Notes: a model not told the origin generated them from the sequence alone. A stretch of 47,240 bases of DNA from an uncultured Pseudomonas sp. (GCF_946885885.1 NZ_CAMPHN010000019.1:1-47240); one strand, 5' to 3'; counted from the stretch's first letter, positions 10,071 to 20,460 are shown. Made by a program: numbers and translations.

Positions 10071-11069
10071 GTGAAACTTAGCGATATCGCCCGCCTGGCG
10101 GGCGTTTCCGTCACCACCGCCAGCTACGTGATCAATGGCAAGGCCGCGCAACGGCGGATCAGCGACGCCACGGTGGCGCGGGTGCGCGCGGTGGTCGAAC
10201 AACACGACTTCCAGCCCGACCCCCAGGCCGCCGGCTTGCGCAGCGGCCAGACGCGCACCCTGGGTTTTATCCTCCCGGACCTGGAAAACCCCAGTTATGC
10301 GCGCCTGGCCAAACGCTTGGAACAGGGCGCCCGCGCCCGTGGTTATCAGTTGCTGATCGCCAGCTCCGACGACCAACCGGACACCGAGCGCCAGTTGCTG
10401 CAACTGTTCCGCGCCCGCCGCTGCGACGCACTGATCGTCGCCAGCTGCCTGCCGGAGGGCGACGACAGCTACCAACGCCTGCTCGCCGCTGGTTTGCCGG
10501 TGGTGGGCGTCGACCGGGCGCTGGACCCGCAACGCTTCTGCTCGGTGATCAGCGACGACCAGGAGGCCAGCCGGCAACTCACCGCCAGCCTGTTGCACCC
10601 GGCACCCCGGCAGATCGCCCTGCTCGGCGCGCGCCCGGAATTGAATATCAGCCAGGCGCGTAACGCCGGCTTTCGCCAAGCCTTGGCCGGCAGCGCCAGC
10701 GAACCGCTGCTGGAACAGGGGCAAAGCTTTAGCCGCGACTGTGGCCGTCAATTGATGGAAGCGTTGTTGCAGCGCCTGGGCCAGCCGCCGGATGCGCTGC
10801 TGACCACCGCCTACGTCCTGCTGGAAGGCGTGTTCGATGCGCTCAAGGCGCGCGACCTGCTGCATGGCCCTCATCCCATGGCGCTGGGCACCTTCGGCGA
10901 CAACCTGCTGCTGGATTTTCTGCCCCTACCGGTCAACAGCATGGTCCAACAACATGAAGAGATCGCCGAACAGGTGCTACAACTGGCACTCGGCGCGGTG
11001 GAAAACGACGATTACCAGCCCGGCGTCCAGGCCGTACCGCGCTGGTTCAGGCAACGGCGCACGGAGTGA
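10071..11069 (+). CDS. cra: LacI-family fructose repressor Cra/FruR
   Basis: A 332-residue LacI-family regulator. The N-terminal helix-turn-helix is KLSDIARLAGVSVTTASYV, and the hinge and sugar-binding fold (LGFILPDLENPSYARLAKR...) follow. It is expected to bind the operator upstream of fruB and release it with fructose 1-phosphate. I use the GTG at 10071, which has AGGAA upstream and begins at the conserved KLSDIA. An ATG 54 nt upstream is in frame but would add residues not seen in the family. It is divergent from fruBKA and abuts tatD. Confidence 0.92.
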   Translation: MKLSDIARLAGVSVTTASYVINGKAAQRRISDATVARVRAVVEQHDFQPDPQAAGLRSGQTRTLGFILPDLENPSYARLAKRLEQGARARGYQLLIASSDDQPDTERQLLQLFRARRCDALIVASCLPEGDDSYQRLLAAGLPVVGVDRALDPQRFCSVISDDQEASRQLTASLLHPAPRQIALLGARPELNISQARNAGFRQALAGSASEPLLEQGQSFSRDCGRQLMEALLQRLGQPPDALLTTAYVLLEGVFDALKARDLLHGPHPMALGTFGDNLLLDFLPLPVNSMVQQHEEIAEQVLQLALGAVENDDYQPGVQAVPRWFRQRRTE

Positions 11070-11071
11070 GC

Positions 11072-11875
11072 ATGGAGCTGATCGACACCCATACCCATCT
11101 GGACTTTCCCGAGTTCGACGCCGATCGCGCCGCGGTGCTGGCCAACTGTCGAACGCAGGGCGTGCAGCGCCTGGTGGTACTCGGGGTGGAACGCGGTAAT
11201 TGGCAACGGCTGTGGGAACTGGTGCAAAGCGACAGTCGCCTGTATGCCGCCCTGGGACTGCACCCGGTATTTCTCGACCGACATCGGCCGCAACATCTCG
11301 CCGAGCTGCGCGACTGGTTGGCGCGCCTTAGCGGACAACCGCAGCTCTGCGCCGTCGGCGAGATCGGCCTGGATTACTTCCTCGAAGACCTCGACCGCGA
11401 GCGCCAGCAACAGCTGTTCGAAGCCCAGCTCGAGCTGGCCGTGGAATTCGAGCTGCCGGCCCTGATCCATGTGCGCCGCGCCCATGCCGCGACCATCGCC
11501 ACCTTGAAACGCATCGCGCCGCAACGCGGCGGCATCATCCACGCCTTCGCCGGCAGCTACGAGGAGGCGCGCGAATACCTCAAGCTCGATTTCAAACTCG
11601 GCCTCGGCGGCGCCCCGACCTGGCCGCAAGCCACGCGCCTGCGCCAGGTGATCGCGCGCCTGCCGCTGGAAGCGCTGGTTCTGGAAACCGACGCCCCGGA
11701 CATGGCGCCATCGATGCACGCCAACCAACGCAACAGCCCCGAGTACCTGCCGGATATTTGCGCCAATCTGGCCGAGCTACTGAATATCGCCCCGCAGCAA
11801 TTGGCCGCCAGCAGCAGCCGCAACGCCGCTGAGCTGTTCGGCTGGGACGTCGAGGTGCCTCCGGCAACCTCGTAA
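11072..11875 (+). CDS. TatD-family metal-dependent hydrolase
   Basis: A 267-residue TIM-barrel metal-dependent DNase of the TatD family. The metal-binding start DTHTHLDFPEFDADR (H7, H9) and the later ETDAPDMAP motif are diagnostic. The ATG at 11072 has GGAG 5 nt upstream; a GTG at 11066 overlapping the cra stop is the alternative start. The two genes are probably cotranscribed. Members are credited with 3'-5' exonuclease and quality-control roles; the physiological substrate here is not known. A terminator follows at 11974-12005. Confidence 0.92.
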   Translation: MELIDTHTHLDFPEFDADRAAVLANCRTQGVQRLVVLGVERGNWQRLWELVQSDSRLYAALGLHPVFLDRHRPQHLAELRDWLARLSGQPQLCAVGEIGLDYFLEDLDRERQQQLFEAQLELAVEFELPALIHVRRAHAATIATLKRIAPQRGGIIHAFAGSYEEAREYLKLDFKLGLGGAPTWPQATRLRQVIARLPLEALVLETDAPDMAPSMHANQRNSPEYLPDICANLAELLNIAPQQLAASSSRNAAELFGWDVEVPPATS

Positions 11876-11973
11876 GGTGAATGACGCTTTATCCATCCAC
11901 CAATTGCGCTGGCGGATGAAAAGGCTGTCAGCTACGCGCTACACCCTCCGCCCCACGGCGTGTACGGCTAAAA

Positions 11974-12005
11974 CGACAAGACCCGCCAAGCGGCGGGCCT
12001 TGTCG
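11974..12005. terminator. Bidirectional hairpin terminator between tatD and the chemoreceptor gene
   Basis: CGACAAGACCCGCC pairs with GGCGGGCCTTGTCG around a four-base AAGC loop, with one mismatch. It lies between two convergent genes. U-tracts are weak, so efficiency is uncertain. Confidence 0.75.
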
Positions 12006-12017
12006 GTGCAAGCAACG

Positions 12018-14048
12018 TCAAACGCGGAATGCGCCGATCAACTGCTTCAAGCGCGCAACCAAACCCGATAGCTCGCGGCTGGCCTGCTCGGTATGGCTGG
12101 CGCCCTCGGCGGTGCGCTCGCCGGCGTGGCTGATCTCGACGATATTCTGATCGATATCGTGGGCCACGGCGGTCTGCTCCTCGGCGGCGGTGGCGATCTG
12201 CTGGTTCTGATCGACGATCATGCCGACCGCGGCGAGAATATTTTCCAGTGCCACCTGCACCTTGCCCGACTCGCTGACCGTGGTGTCGGCCATCTGATGG
12301 CTGGTACTCATCGCCTTGACCGCGGCGCCAACGCCGCCCTGCAACTTGGCGATCATCGACTCGATCTCTTCGGTGGACTGTTGGGTACGCTTGGCCAGGT
12401 TGCGCACCTCGTCGGCCACCACGGCAAAGCCGCGGCCCTGCTCGCCCGCCCGTGCCGCTTCGATGGCCGCGTTGAGCGCCAGCAAGTTGGTCTGTTCGGC
12501 GATGCCTTTGATCACGTCCAGTACCTGGCTGATCGAGGCGCTGTCGCTGGCCAGCTTATTGATCACCTCGACCGACTGATCGATCTCGCCGGCCAGGCGC
12601 TGGATGCTACCGACCTGCGACTCGACCAGCGCGCGACCGCTGACGGTCTCCTGATTGACGCTCTGCGCGCTGTCGACCGCCACGGCCGCGCTACGGGCGA
12701 CTTCCTGGGCGGTCGCGGACATCTCGTTCATCGCCGTGGCGACCTGCTCGATCTGGCTGCGTTGCCCCGCCACCGCCTGGTTGCTTTCGCCGGATATCTG
12801 TTCGACCCGATCGGCCTGGTGCTCGACCTCGACCACGGTCTGGCCGACGCGCTCGATCAACTGATGGATCTTCTTCACAGTTTCGTTGAACACCAGGCCC
12901 AACTCACCCAGTTCGTCCTTGCTGTGCACCTTGCACTCGACGGTCATATCGCCCGCCGCGACCTGATTCATCACCCGCCCCAGGCTGCTCAGGGTCGAAC
13001 GAATGGATACATAGAAGCCGCCATACAGGTAGACGATCAGCAGAAACACCACCAGCAAAGCGGCGACCAGCAGCCCGACCTGAGTGCGGTTTTCCTCCAG
13101 GCGCTCGCGCAGTTGCTGCTCCAGCAACACCAACACCGCATCGTTGAATTGATAAGTCTTGTCCATGGATGCGCTGACTTCGTCGTAGAACTGCATCCAA
13201 GGCGTATCCAGGCTGTCGGCGATCACCACCTTGTCCTCGAACAGCCGGCCGCTTTCCTTCAGCGATTCCTGGCTGGCGGTGGCCAGACGCTCCAAGGCCT
13301 GGCGGGCCTCAGGGCTGCCTCTCAGGACCTCTTGAACATTCAGGCCGTACTCCGCATGACGCTTTTCTAGCTCCAGCAGCAAATCATCGAATTGGGTGCT
13401 GGCCGCCGAATTGAGAAAGCCCTGAGCCAAAGAATAGGAACCCAGCGCGCGCCCCTCGCTCAAAGGCGCGGTGACGGCGGGGGTGACGTTGGTGATCAAT
13501 TCGATCAGTTGGCGCACCGCCGCTTGGCGGTCCTGGCTGAGACCGGCCTGGCCGGCGACCAGTTTGATAAAGACTTGCGAGCTGCCCAGCAGCTTGTCCG
13601 CCAAGATGATTTTGCCTTGCAGCAGGCTTTCGTTCTTCACCGCCTGTAACTCGGCGATTAGCTCATCGCGTTTCTGGTTGAACTCGGCGATCTCTTCGCT
13701 GCTCTGCACCACAGGAGCGAGGCTCTGCAGATCTTCGGCGAGAGAGCTTTGCAGTTTCAACAGCCTCGCTTCTAGATCGCCCGCCTCGCCGGACTGGCCG
13801 ATCACCGAGTGGATTTCCACCAGATCGGCGAAGTTTTCCAGATCGCGGCGCAGCACCAGGGTTTCGCCGAGCAGATCGATGCTATCGAGGGCCGCCTGGG
13901 TCGCGACATACTGGCGGTAGGAGTCGCGCACCAGATAGAAGTTGGTGACGAGCATGGGCAGGAAGAACAACACGCTAATCAGGCTGAATTTCATGCCGAA
14001 GCTGAGGCGATTCATCAGCGCGATGGCCGGATACAACACGGTCTTCAC
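12018..14048 (-). CDS. Methyl-accepting chemotaxis protein with large periplasmic domain
   Basis: A 676-residue inner-membrane chemoreceptor. TM1 is at about residues 20-42, followed by a long helical periplasmic sensor of about 280 residues. TM2 ([20 protein letters not shown]) lies near 325-345, then a HAMP linker. The cytoplasmic signalling domain has the conserved hairpin tip around residue 535 ([20 protein letters not shown]). The sensor's size and all-helical look suggest a NIT-type domain, but I am not sure of this. The start is GTG at 14048 with GGAG upstream. A chemoreceptor also sits beside ampDE in PAO1. The ligand is unknown. Confidence 0.92.
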   Translation of the reverse strand: MKTVLYPAIALMNRLSFGMKFSLISVLFFLPMLVTNFYLVRDSYRQYVATQAALDSIDLLGETLVLRRDLENFADLVEIHSVIGQSGEAGDLEARLLKLQSSLAEDLQSLAPVVQSSEEIAEFNQKRDELIAELQAVKNESLLQGKIILADKLLGSSQVFIKLVAGQAGLSQDRQAAVRQLIELITNVTPAVTAPLSEGRALGSYSLAQGFLNSAASTQFDDLLLELEKRHAEYGLNVQEVLRGSPEARQALERLATASQESLKESGRLFEDKVVIADSLDTPWMQFYDEVSASMDKTYQFNDAVLVLLEQQLRERLEENRTQVGLLVAALLVVFLLIVYLYGGFYVSIRSTLSSLGRVMNQVAAGDMTVECKVHSKDELGELGLVFNETVKKIHQLIERVGQTVVEVEHQADRVEQISGESNQAVAGQRSQIEQVATAMNEMSATAQEVARSAAVAVDSAQSVNQETVSGRALVESQVGSIQRLAGEIDQSVEVINKLASDSASISQVLDVIKGIAEQTNLLALNAAIEAARAGEQGRGFAVVADEVRNLAKRTQQSTEEIESMIAKLQGGVGAAVKAMSTSHQMADTTVSESGKVQVALENILAAVGMIVDQNQQIATAAEEQTAVAHDIDQNIVEISHAGERTAEGASHTEQASRELSGLVARLKQLIGAFRV

Positions 14049-14260
14049 AGGACGTCTCCAATTTTAATTATTGTGGTGTACGCCACAGGCTCGACGAGCG
14101 CGGACAAAGGATCACGACTGACAACCGTCGCTTCGCTGATGCATCGACCTGTGGTCGCTGGAATCAGCGTGGCGAATACACATGGCCTATTGCCTGAAAC
14201 CAGTCGTTGCACCCCTATATACCGGTTATCGACGCACATCTCTGTAACTTAAGGTTAAGC

Positions 14261-15154
14261 ATGCACTCACCACTTCGTCTCGGCATTGATCTGGGTGGCA
14301 CTAAGATTGAGATTGTCGCCCTGAAAGGCGGCCGCCAGTGCCTCCGCCGGCGGGTTGCAACACCGCAAGGCGACTACCCGGAAACCCTAGCCGCGATTGC
14401 CGAACTAATCGAAGCCGCCGAGCGCGAGCTGAATGAAACCGGCAGTGTGGGCATCGGCATTCCCGGCAACCGCTCGCCGGATCACGGCCTGATCAAGAAC
14501 GCCAACTCCACCTGCCTGATCGGCAAGGATTTGCAGGGTGACATGCAACGCTTGCTGCAACGCCCAGTACGTCTGGCGAACGATGCCGATTGCCTGGCCT
14601 GGTCGGAAGCCACCGATGGCGCGGGCGCCGGAGCGGCGAGCGTATTCGCGGTGATTCTCGGCACCGGTGTCGGCGGCGGGTTGGTGATTCACGGCCGCTT
14701 GCTCGGCGGCCCCAATGCCATTGCCGGCGAGTGGGGGCATAATCCGCTGCCCTGGCGGCGCACCGACGACGGCCCCGTACGGCGCTGCTATTGCGGCCAG
14801 GACGACTGCATCGAAACCTTCCTGTCCGGCCCGGGCTGGGCCGCACGCAGCGGGTTGGGTCTGGAGGCCCAGGCATTGGTAGAGGCGGCCAATGCCAACG
14901 ATCACACCGCACAACAAGCGCTAGCGGTTTACTGCGATCAGCTGGCCCGCGGCCTGGCCTCGGTGATCAACCTGATCGACCCGGAGGCGATAGTACTCGG
15001 CGGCGGCCTGTCGAATATCCCGCTGCTCTATACCCGGGTTCCGCAGTTGCTAACGCGCTATGTATTTTCCGACCAGATCAACACCCGCCTGCTGCCTGCG
15101 CAGCATGGCGACTCCAGTGGCGTGCGCGGTGCCGCCTGGTTATGGAATGAATAG
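14261..15154 (+). CDS. mak: ROK-family fructokinase, Mak type
   Basis: A 297-residue cytosolic sugar kinase of the ROK family. The N-terminal phosphate-binding loop is GIDLGGTK (residues 8-15). The substrate motif GEWGHNPLPW and the zinc-binding CYCGQDDCIETF are present, and the C-terminus ends HGDSSGVRGAAWLW. These segments match remembered E. coli Mak (fructokinase) almost word for word, so phosphorylation of free fructose to fructose 6-phosphate is the best guess. Other ROK sugars (mannose, glucose) remain possible. The ATG at 14261 is chosen over an upstream in-frame ATG at 14207 because the conserved domain starts there. It is divergent from the chemoreceptor gene. Confidence 0.88.
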   Translation: MHSPLRLGIDLGGTKIEIVALKGGRQCLRRRVATPQGDYPETLAAIAELIEAAERELNETGSVGIGIPGNRSPDHGLIKNANSTCLIGKDLQGDMQRLLQRPVRLANDADCLAWSEATDGAGAGAASVFAVILGTGVGGGLVIHGRLLGGPNAIAGEWGHNPLPWRRTDDGPVRRCYCGQDDCIETFLSGPGWAARSGLGLEAQALVEAANANDHTAQQALAVYCDQLARGLASVINLIDPEAIVLGGGLSNIPLLYTRVPQLLTRYVFSDQINTRLLPAQHGDSSGVRGAAWLWNE

Positions 15155-15206
15155 AGGTTTACACGCGGATTCCAAGGCATAAGCCTCAACCCTTCTTCAA
15201 TCTCGG

Positions 15207-15227
15207 CTACAAGACGCGCTCTTGTAG
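15207..15227. terminator. Small hairpin between convergent mak and ampE
   Basis: CTACAAGA and TCTTGTAG form a perfect 8-bp stem around a 5-nt loop. There is no U-tract. It could be a weak terminator or the remnant of a REP-type element. Confidence 0.35.
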
Positions 15228-15260
15228 GGATCGCTTGCAACACGTAATGAGCACAGAGCC

Positions 15261-16097
15261 TCAGATAAACAACGTCCAGAACGCAAACACCGCATACCAG
15301 AGCACCGCTGCGCGCACCAGCAACTGCCATAGGCTATCCAGACTGCTCACCCCGTCTTCGCCGATCACCGGGGCGGGGATTTCGCTGGCCGCACGCGCCA
15401 CATTGATCACCAACTGCGCAGCGGCGATATCCCAGCTCAGCAACTCGTGCAGCAACGCCCGATTGACCCCGACGAAATTGCCGACCAGCGCGAAACTGGC
15501 CGCCAGCGCCCGTACCGGCAACCAATCGAGCGCATGCCGCCATTGCACGGCCTGCTCGCGCAACGCCGCCTGCTGGGTATGCTCGGTCAGCAGCGCCAAC
15601 AGTCGATAGGCCAGCGCAGCCAAAGGTCCGAGCAGGGCATACCAGAAAATCACCGCGAAGAAGCTTTGATAAGCTTGCCAGACCAGATGGCCCTGCACGC
15701 TCTGCAGCAACGCGCCTTCCTCCGCCGCCTCCACCGCCAGATCGCGACGGGCCACCAGGTAGGCGGCCTCTGCATCGCCGCGCCGCCAACTGTCGCGAAA
15801 CGGCCCGAGTGCGGCGAGCAGGTCGCCGCGCCCCAAACTGTAAATCACCACCAACAGGTGAACCGGCAATGCCAACCAGCCATAGGCCAGCGGCTCGAGC
15901 AGGATAAGAATCAGCGCCAACACCAGCAATGGCGCGAGCACCAGCACCGCCATCGCCAGCCAAGGCCGCGCCTGGCAATCCGGGTGGCTTTCAACCCTGG
16001 CCAACAGCCGCAGCCAAGGGCCGTCGAGTTGAATCTTGCTGCGCCAGGCCGAGAACTTCTCCACCCACAAGACCAGCAATAACACCAAGAAATTCAT
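15261..16097 (-). CDS. ampE: Inner-membrane regulatory protein AmpE
   Basis: A 278-residue integral membrane protein. Hydrophobic segments are seen at about residues 1-12, 48-90 and 145-175, and at the C-terminus. The family is linked to beta-lactamase regulation and sits beside AmpD in enterobacteria and pseudomonads; its biochemical role is unclear. The ATG overlaps the ampD stop (ATGA), so the two are translationally coupled. Length and gene order fit AmpE well. Confidence 0.9.
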   Translation of the reverse strand: MNFLVLLLVLWVEKFSAWRSKIQLDGPWLRLLARVESHPDCQARPWLAMAVLVLAPLLVLALILILLEPLAYGWLALPVHLLVVIYSLGRGDLLAALGPFRDSWRRGDAEAAYLVARRDLAVEAAEEGALLQSVQGHLVWQAYQSFFAVIFWYALLGPLAALAYRLLALLTEHTQQAALREQAVQWRHALDWLPVRALAASFALVGNFVGVNRALLHELLSWDIAAAQLVINVARAASEIPAPVIGEDGVSSLDSLWQLLVRAAVLWYAVFAFWTLFI

Positions 16098-16663
16098 ACG
16101 CCCTCCTCTTTCGTATTATTCGTCAGCGCGGCACGCAAACGTACCCAGTCGAACGCCGGACCGGGATCGGTCTTGCGCGTCGGCGCAATGTCGCTGTGCC
16201 CGCATATCCGCTCGGCGGTAATCGCCGGATAGGCGCGCCGTAAAATGCCCACCAGTTCGATCAACGCCGCATATTGCGCATCGGTGAACGGCAGCTCGTC
16301 GGTGCCTTCCAATTCGATACCTACAGAAAAATCGTTGCAGTTCTCCCGGCCAGCAAAACTCGATTGACCGGCGTGCCAGGCGCGTTCGTGGCAAGAAACG
16401 AACTGGGTCACGCCGCCATCGCGCTCGATGAAAAAATGCGCCGATACCCGCAGAGTGGCGATTTCGGCGAAATACGGATGCTCGTCGACGGCTAAACGAT
16501 TCTGGAAAAACTCTTGCACCTTGCCGGTACCGAACTGGCCCGGCGGCAAGCTGATGTTGTGGATGACCAACAAAGATATCTCGCCCTGCGGGCGAGCATT
16601 GAAGTTGGCAGAGGGACAGTGGCGAATGCCTTCGCACCAACCACTGGAGGGATCCAACCGCAT
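16094..16663 (-). CDS. ampD: 1,6-anhydro-N-acetylmuramyl-L-alanine amidase AmpD
   Basis: A 189-residue zinc amidase that cleaves the stem peptide from anhydro-muropeptides in the cytosol during cell-wall recycling. This lowers the inducer of AmpR-controlled beta-lactamase. Zinc ligands H35, H156 and D166 are visible (VIHNIS; GHSDIAPTRKTDPG), along with E118 and K164 of the active site. The length is normal and there is no signal peptide, so this is cytosolic AmpD rather than AmiD. The start is preceded by AAGGAGCC. Confidence 0.95.
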   Translation of the reverse strand: MRLDPSSGWCEGIRHCPSANFNARPQGEISLLVIHNISLPPGQFGTGKVQEFFQNRLAVDEHPYFAEIATLRVSAHFFIERDGGVTQFVSCHERAWHAGQSSFAGRENCNDFSVGIELEGTDELPFTDAQYAALIELVGILRRAYPAITAERICGHSDIAPTRKTDPGPAFDWVRLRAALTNNTKEEGV

Positions 16664-16792
16664 AAAGGCTCCTTGAATGAGCCCCTACTTTAGCAGCCCG
16701 GCGGGCTTAACGCTGTGAGGAGAACAAAGCCGCCAGCGCGTTCGGCGACCAAAGAGGGTGCGGAGCATATAGAGCACCCGCACCGCTGATCG

Positions 16793-19105
16793 TCAGCCGT
16801 TCTTGAGCCTGCGCAGATTGCCGATCACCGACTCCAGTGCGCGATCGAACAGCAAGGCATCGTCGAGCAGGCGGACCGCGCCGCGACGAAATTCCACAGC
16901 GAGCCCCATGCGGGTTTTCTCCAGGACTTTCATCCCGGTACGGTTAACGAAGATGTACTTGCCGGTCGGCTTGATAAGTGCCGCCAACTTACAACGCAGC
17001 TTGTGCTCCTCGTCCTCCTGAAACTCCACCCAACTGCCGACGCGCAGATTATCGACCTGCGCCAAAGCTTCGTCGTCGTCCGGCAATACCACCTCGGTGT
17101 CAGCGCTACGGCTTTCGCCGGGTGCCACCAGGACTATTTCTTCGACCACCTCGACCATAGCCGGCTCGGCTTCCGCTTCAATCGGCGGCAGTTCGAGCAG
17201 CGGTAATACGCTATCGGCGGCGGATGCGTCTTCGCCACCGTCGAGCAGCGCGACCGCTTCGGGTTCTGGCTCCGGCTCTGCAGTGACCCGCTTGAAGCGC
17301 TGAAAGGCCTGCACATGCAGGGCTTCCAACTGGCTGAAAAATTCACCGGTGGAAAAGGGGTCGAAGGCCGCACTGGCCATGCCTTCACGCAGCGCCTTGA
17401 GCAAGCCAGGCACCAACTCCAACAAGCGCATCCGCGCTTCCGGGTCGTCGTGAGGTTCGACGCTCCAGATCAAGTCGTCCATGGTGGCGATCGCCGCCTG
17501 CCACTCCGGCGATTCGGCCCCGTGCTTGAGGCAACTGAGCATCAGCACCTTGCTCCAGGCTTCCTGCAGCAAGCGCACCACCACCTCGGGCAACGTTTTG
17601 CCCAACAGGCGCTCGTTCAATGCCTGTTCGACCTGGCGCCGTGCCAATTCGGCTTTGGCGCTGCCCTCTTCGGCATCGCGGGTGCGCTGTTCGAGCAACT
17701 CGCTGCGACGCCGCTCGTCGCCGGTAAAGGCCATGAAATCGGCCAGCAATTCGGAAAAAATCACCGGATCATCGACAAAGTCATTGAGCAGACGCTGCAC
17801 CACCTGCTCGATTTGCTGGAACAGGTTATCGCGCTGAACGTCGTCCTGATCGCCCCAACCGAGCGCGGCGGTGGCGATTTCGTTGAGCAGACGGCGCGCG
17901 GGATGACTGCCCCGACTGAAAAAGGTCTTGTCCAGCACCGCCACTTTCAGCATGGGAATCTGCATACGCCCGATCAGCGCTTTCAGCGAATCGGGCAAGG
18001 TGCGGTCGTCGAGAATGAACTCGAACAACATCGACACCAGATTGATCACATCCTCGTCAACCTCGCCGACCACCCGCGCCTTGCCGCTTTTGGCGCTGGC
18101 ACGCCCGAGCAACTGCTCGAGCTGTTCGCGCAAGTCGAAATCGGCTCCTGGCTGAGCCGGTGCGCGTTGCTGCATATGCGATAGCAAGCGCATCAGGTCG
18201 TTACTGGAAATCGGCATCGCCCCGACGGGCTGCTCTCTGCGCGGTAACGCACTGCCGCGTACTTGCGACAGCAGTTCCTGCAACGCCCCGAAGACTTCCT
18301 GCACGTCATCGCCGGCATACTCGCCATTGCTCATGCCTGGCGCGGAGGACGCCTCGCGCGACTCGTGGGATGCGCGCGCACCCGGCCGATTGGGGTTGCG
18401 TCTTGCCGGCGTCGATTTCAGTTCGGGCAATACCCCTGCGGCGACCAGCCCTTGGTTGGCATTGGCATAGAGCTGGTCGAGATCGCTCAGCACATATTTT
18501 TCGAACAGCTTGAGGATGATCAGCTTGACCTTGATCTCCACACCCAAGCTGCTGCAGGCATCCATAAAAAATTCGCAGAGCGGAACCGGCCCCAGCGGAT
18601 TGCTCTTGTCGTCGAGCTTCTTGGTGATCATCGCATTGAGGCGCAGAGTCAAATGGCTGAGCGCCATGCTGTCGCGGCTCATGACCCTGGCGACCATGGC
18701 ATCGACCGCTACCGACTCTTCCAGGGCATCGTTCTGCACCAGCGCCAAACTCTCGAACGACACCGCATCCAAGGGCGGTGGTTTACCGATTTCGTATTGA
18801 TTGAGCGCACCGAAGGATTCGAAAATCTTTTGCAGAAACCCCCGTTCGATATTTTTGCGCTTCAAGCGCAAGTCGCGCATGGCTTCGAAAAATGCGTTCT
18901 GCTCGGCGTTGCTGGTCGACCGATCCGCCATCTCGAACAGCGTATCGTCGGCGTTGTCGAACATCGCCTGCAACGACTGCTTGAGTTGTTGCGCGGCTTT
19001 ATCGCGCACTTGAATGAGCGCCACAGGTAACCTTCCTACCGACGAAGTGGGCGATTGTTCAGGTGCGACCTTGGTCAGCGGCACCACATTCGCATCGTTC
19101 TTCAT
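16793..19105 (-). CDS. DUF1631 protein, first copy
   Basis: A 770-residue, mostly helical, acidic cytoplasmic protein of the DUF1631 family. No signal peptide or membrane segment is seen. A C-terminal module of about 90 residues (GSWVEFQEDEEHKLRCKL ... YIFVNRTGMKV) looks like a small beta domain. It shares its plan, including the N-terminal LF-MAD segments and the C-terminal module, with the 779-residue product of 33437-35776, so the two are paralogues. The start ATG has AGGAG upstream. Its place between ampD and nadC matches PA4523 of PAO1 as I recall. Function is unknown. Confidence 0.88.
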   Translation of the reverse strand: MKNDANVVPLTKVAPEQSPTSSVGRLPVALIQVRDKAAQQLKQSLQAMFDNADDTLFEMADRSTSNAEQNAFFEAMRDLRLKRKNIERGFLQKIFESFGALNQYEIGKPPPLDAVSFESLALVQNDALEESVAVDAMVARVMSRDSMALSHLTLRLNAMITKKLDDKSNPLGPVPLCEFFMDACSSLGVEIKVKLIILKLFEKYVLSDLDQLYANANQGLVAAGVLPELKSTPARRNPNRPGARASHESREASSAPGMSNGEYAGDDVQEVFGALQELLSQVRGSALPRREQPVGAMPISSNDLMRLLSHMQQRAPAQPGADFDLREQLEQLLGRASAKSGKARVVGEVDEDVINLVSMLFEFILDDRTLPDSLKALIGRMQIPMLKVAVLDKTFFSRGSHPARRLLNEIATAALGWGDQDDVQRDNLFQQIEQVVQRLLNDFVDDPVIFSELLADFMAFTGDERRRSELLEQRTRDAEEGSAKAELARRQVEQALNERLLGKTLPEVVVRLLQEAWSKVLMLSCLKHGAESPEWQAAIATMDDLIWSVEPHDDPEARMRLLELVPGLLKALREGMASAAFDPFSTGEFFSQLEALHVQAFQRFKRVTAEPEPEPEAVALLDGGEDASAADSVLPLLELPPIEAEAEPAMVEVVEEIVLVAPGESRSADTEVVLPDDDEALAQVDNLRVGSWVEFQEDEEHKLRCKLAALIKPTGKYIFVNRTGMKVLEKTRMGLAVEFRRGAVRLLDDALLFDRALESVIGNLRRLKNG

Positions 19106-19478
19106 TACGAGTCTCCTGCAAGACTAGCCCTCTTGGGCAACTTCGCCTGCATTGGTCAACTGGGCGTCATCCGTAACGTCAAAGACATGGCGTCAATATT
19201 TGGAGCTAAATGTAAAGCCATTATAGGGATGCGCCTACGCACACCAAGCCAGCTTTTTATCCAGATATGACACAGGTCACAGATATGGCGACCAACCCTA
19301 CCAACGGCTTGGTCAGTGACCGCCAAGTCTGTAAAAAATTCCCAGCATCTGCCTTGCCTGTCTCGCCTAGCATTCTCACGACCTGTTAATGGCCCCGCCC
19401 GAATGAGCGATGTGCAATCTCGCTGCATCGACCGCCCACTCCCCCTATAATCGCGCAACCAGATGAGCGGAGCCCGTT
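19106..19478. promoter_or_regulatory. Divergent intergenic region DUF1631/nadC
   Basis: This 373-nt stretch has no gene. A perfect TATAAT at 19446-19451, 28 nt before nadC, is the best -10 for nadC. The half nearer DUF1631 is more AT-rich and probably holds its promoter, but I cannot place it. Confidence 0.45.
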
Positions 19479-20327
19479 ATGCCGAACCTTACCCTCGCCG
19501 ATCTCACCGCCGAAATCGAAGCCAACGCGCGCCGCGCTCTGGCCGAAGATATCGGTAGCGGCGATATCACCGCGCAGCTGATTCCCGCCGAACGCATGGC
19601 CCATGCCACGGTGATCACCCGCGAATCGGCGGTTATCTGCGGCACCTCTTGGGTCGACGCGGTATTCCGCCAGCTCGACCCGCGTGTCGCCGTGCATTGG
19701 CAAGTACGCGACGGCGAACGGGCAAGCCCCAACCAAGCTCTATTTCACCTCGAAGGCCCGGCCCGCGCCCTGCTAAGCGGCGAACGCAGCGCGCTGAACT
19801 TTCTGCAAACCCTGTCGGCCGTCGCCACCCGCTGCCAACACTACGCGGACCTGGTGCAAGGCACAGCGGTCAAACTGCTCGACACCCGCAAGACCCTACC
19901 CGGCCTGCGCCTGGCGCAAAAATACGCGGTCACCCAAGGCGGCTGCCACAACCACCGCATCGGCCTCTTTGATGCCTTCCTGATCAAGGAAAACCACATC
20001 GCCGCCTGCGGCGGCATCGCCGCAGCCGTACAAGCCGCCCACCGCATCGCCCCCGGAAAGCCGGTGGAGGTAGAAGTGGAAAGCCTGGAAGAACTAAGAC
20101 AAGCCCTGGAAGCCGGCGCCGATATCGTCATGCTCGACGAACTCAGCCAAGACGAAATGCGCCAAGCCGTTTCCATCACCCAAGGCCGCGCCAAACTCGA
20201 AGCCTCGGGAGGGATCAACGAAAGCACCTTGCGCGCTATCGCCGAGACCGGGGTGGATTATATTTCGATCGGGACGCTGACCAAGGATGTGAAGGCGGTG
20301 GATTTGTCGATGCGGTTGAGTTTGTAA
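19479..20327 (+). CDS. nadC: Nicotinate-nucleotide pyrophosphorylase (quinolinate phosphoribosyltransferase)
   Basis: A 282-residue cytosolic enzyme of de novo NAD synthesis: quinolinate plus PRPP gives nicotinate mononucleotide. The core motif [19 protein letters not shown] and the following [20 protein letters not shown] are diagnostic, as is the C-terminal [24 protein letters not shown]. The length is normal. It is divergent from the DUF1631 gene and marks the left edge of the pilus locus, as in PAO1. Confidence 0.97.
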   Translation: MPNLTLADLTAEIEANARRALAEDIGSGDITAQLIPAERMAHATVITRESAVICGTSWVDAVFRQLDPRVAVHWQVRDGERASPNQALFHLEGPARALLSGERSALNFLQTLSAVATRCQHYADLVQGTAVKLLDTRKTLPGLRLAQKYAVTQGGCHNHRIGLFDAFLIKENHIAACGGIAAAVQAAHRIAPGKPVEVEVESLEELRQALEAGADIVMLDELSQDEMRQAVSITQGRAKLEASGGINESTLRAIAETGVDYISIGTLTKDVKAVDLSMRLSL

Positions 20328-20340
20328 GACTTTCATATCC

Positions 20341-20440
20341 TGTAGGAGCCAGGGGGACGCCTAGTCCTTGCTGGCGATGTGCTGCCTGGCTTGTCGCCGG
20401 GACGCCGACCACAGCAAGCTGGCCCTACCTACTCCTAGCC
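20341..20440. repeat. Degenerate REP doublet with both arms interrupted
   Basis: The outer parts (TGTAGGAGCCAG at the left, AGCAAGCTGGCCCTACC at the right) and inner parts match the REP doublet at 3710-3776. About 14 extra bases are inserted in each arm, and both insertions contain GGGACGCC in the same orientation. It separates nadC from the convergent ABC gene. Confidence 0.7.
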
Positions 20441-20460
20441 CACGACAGACAACCGGGCAA

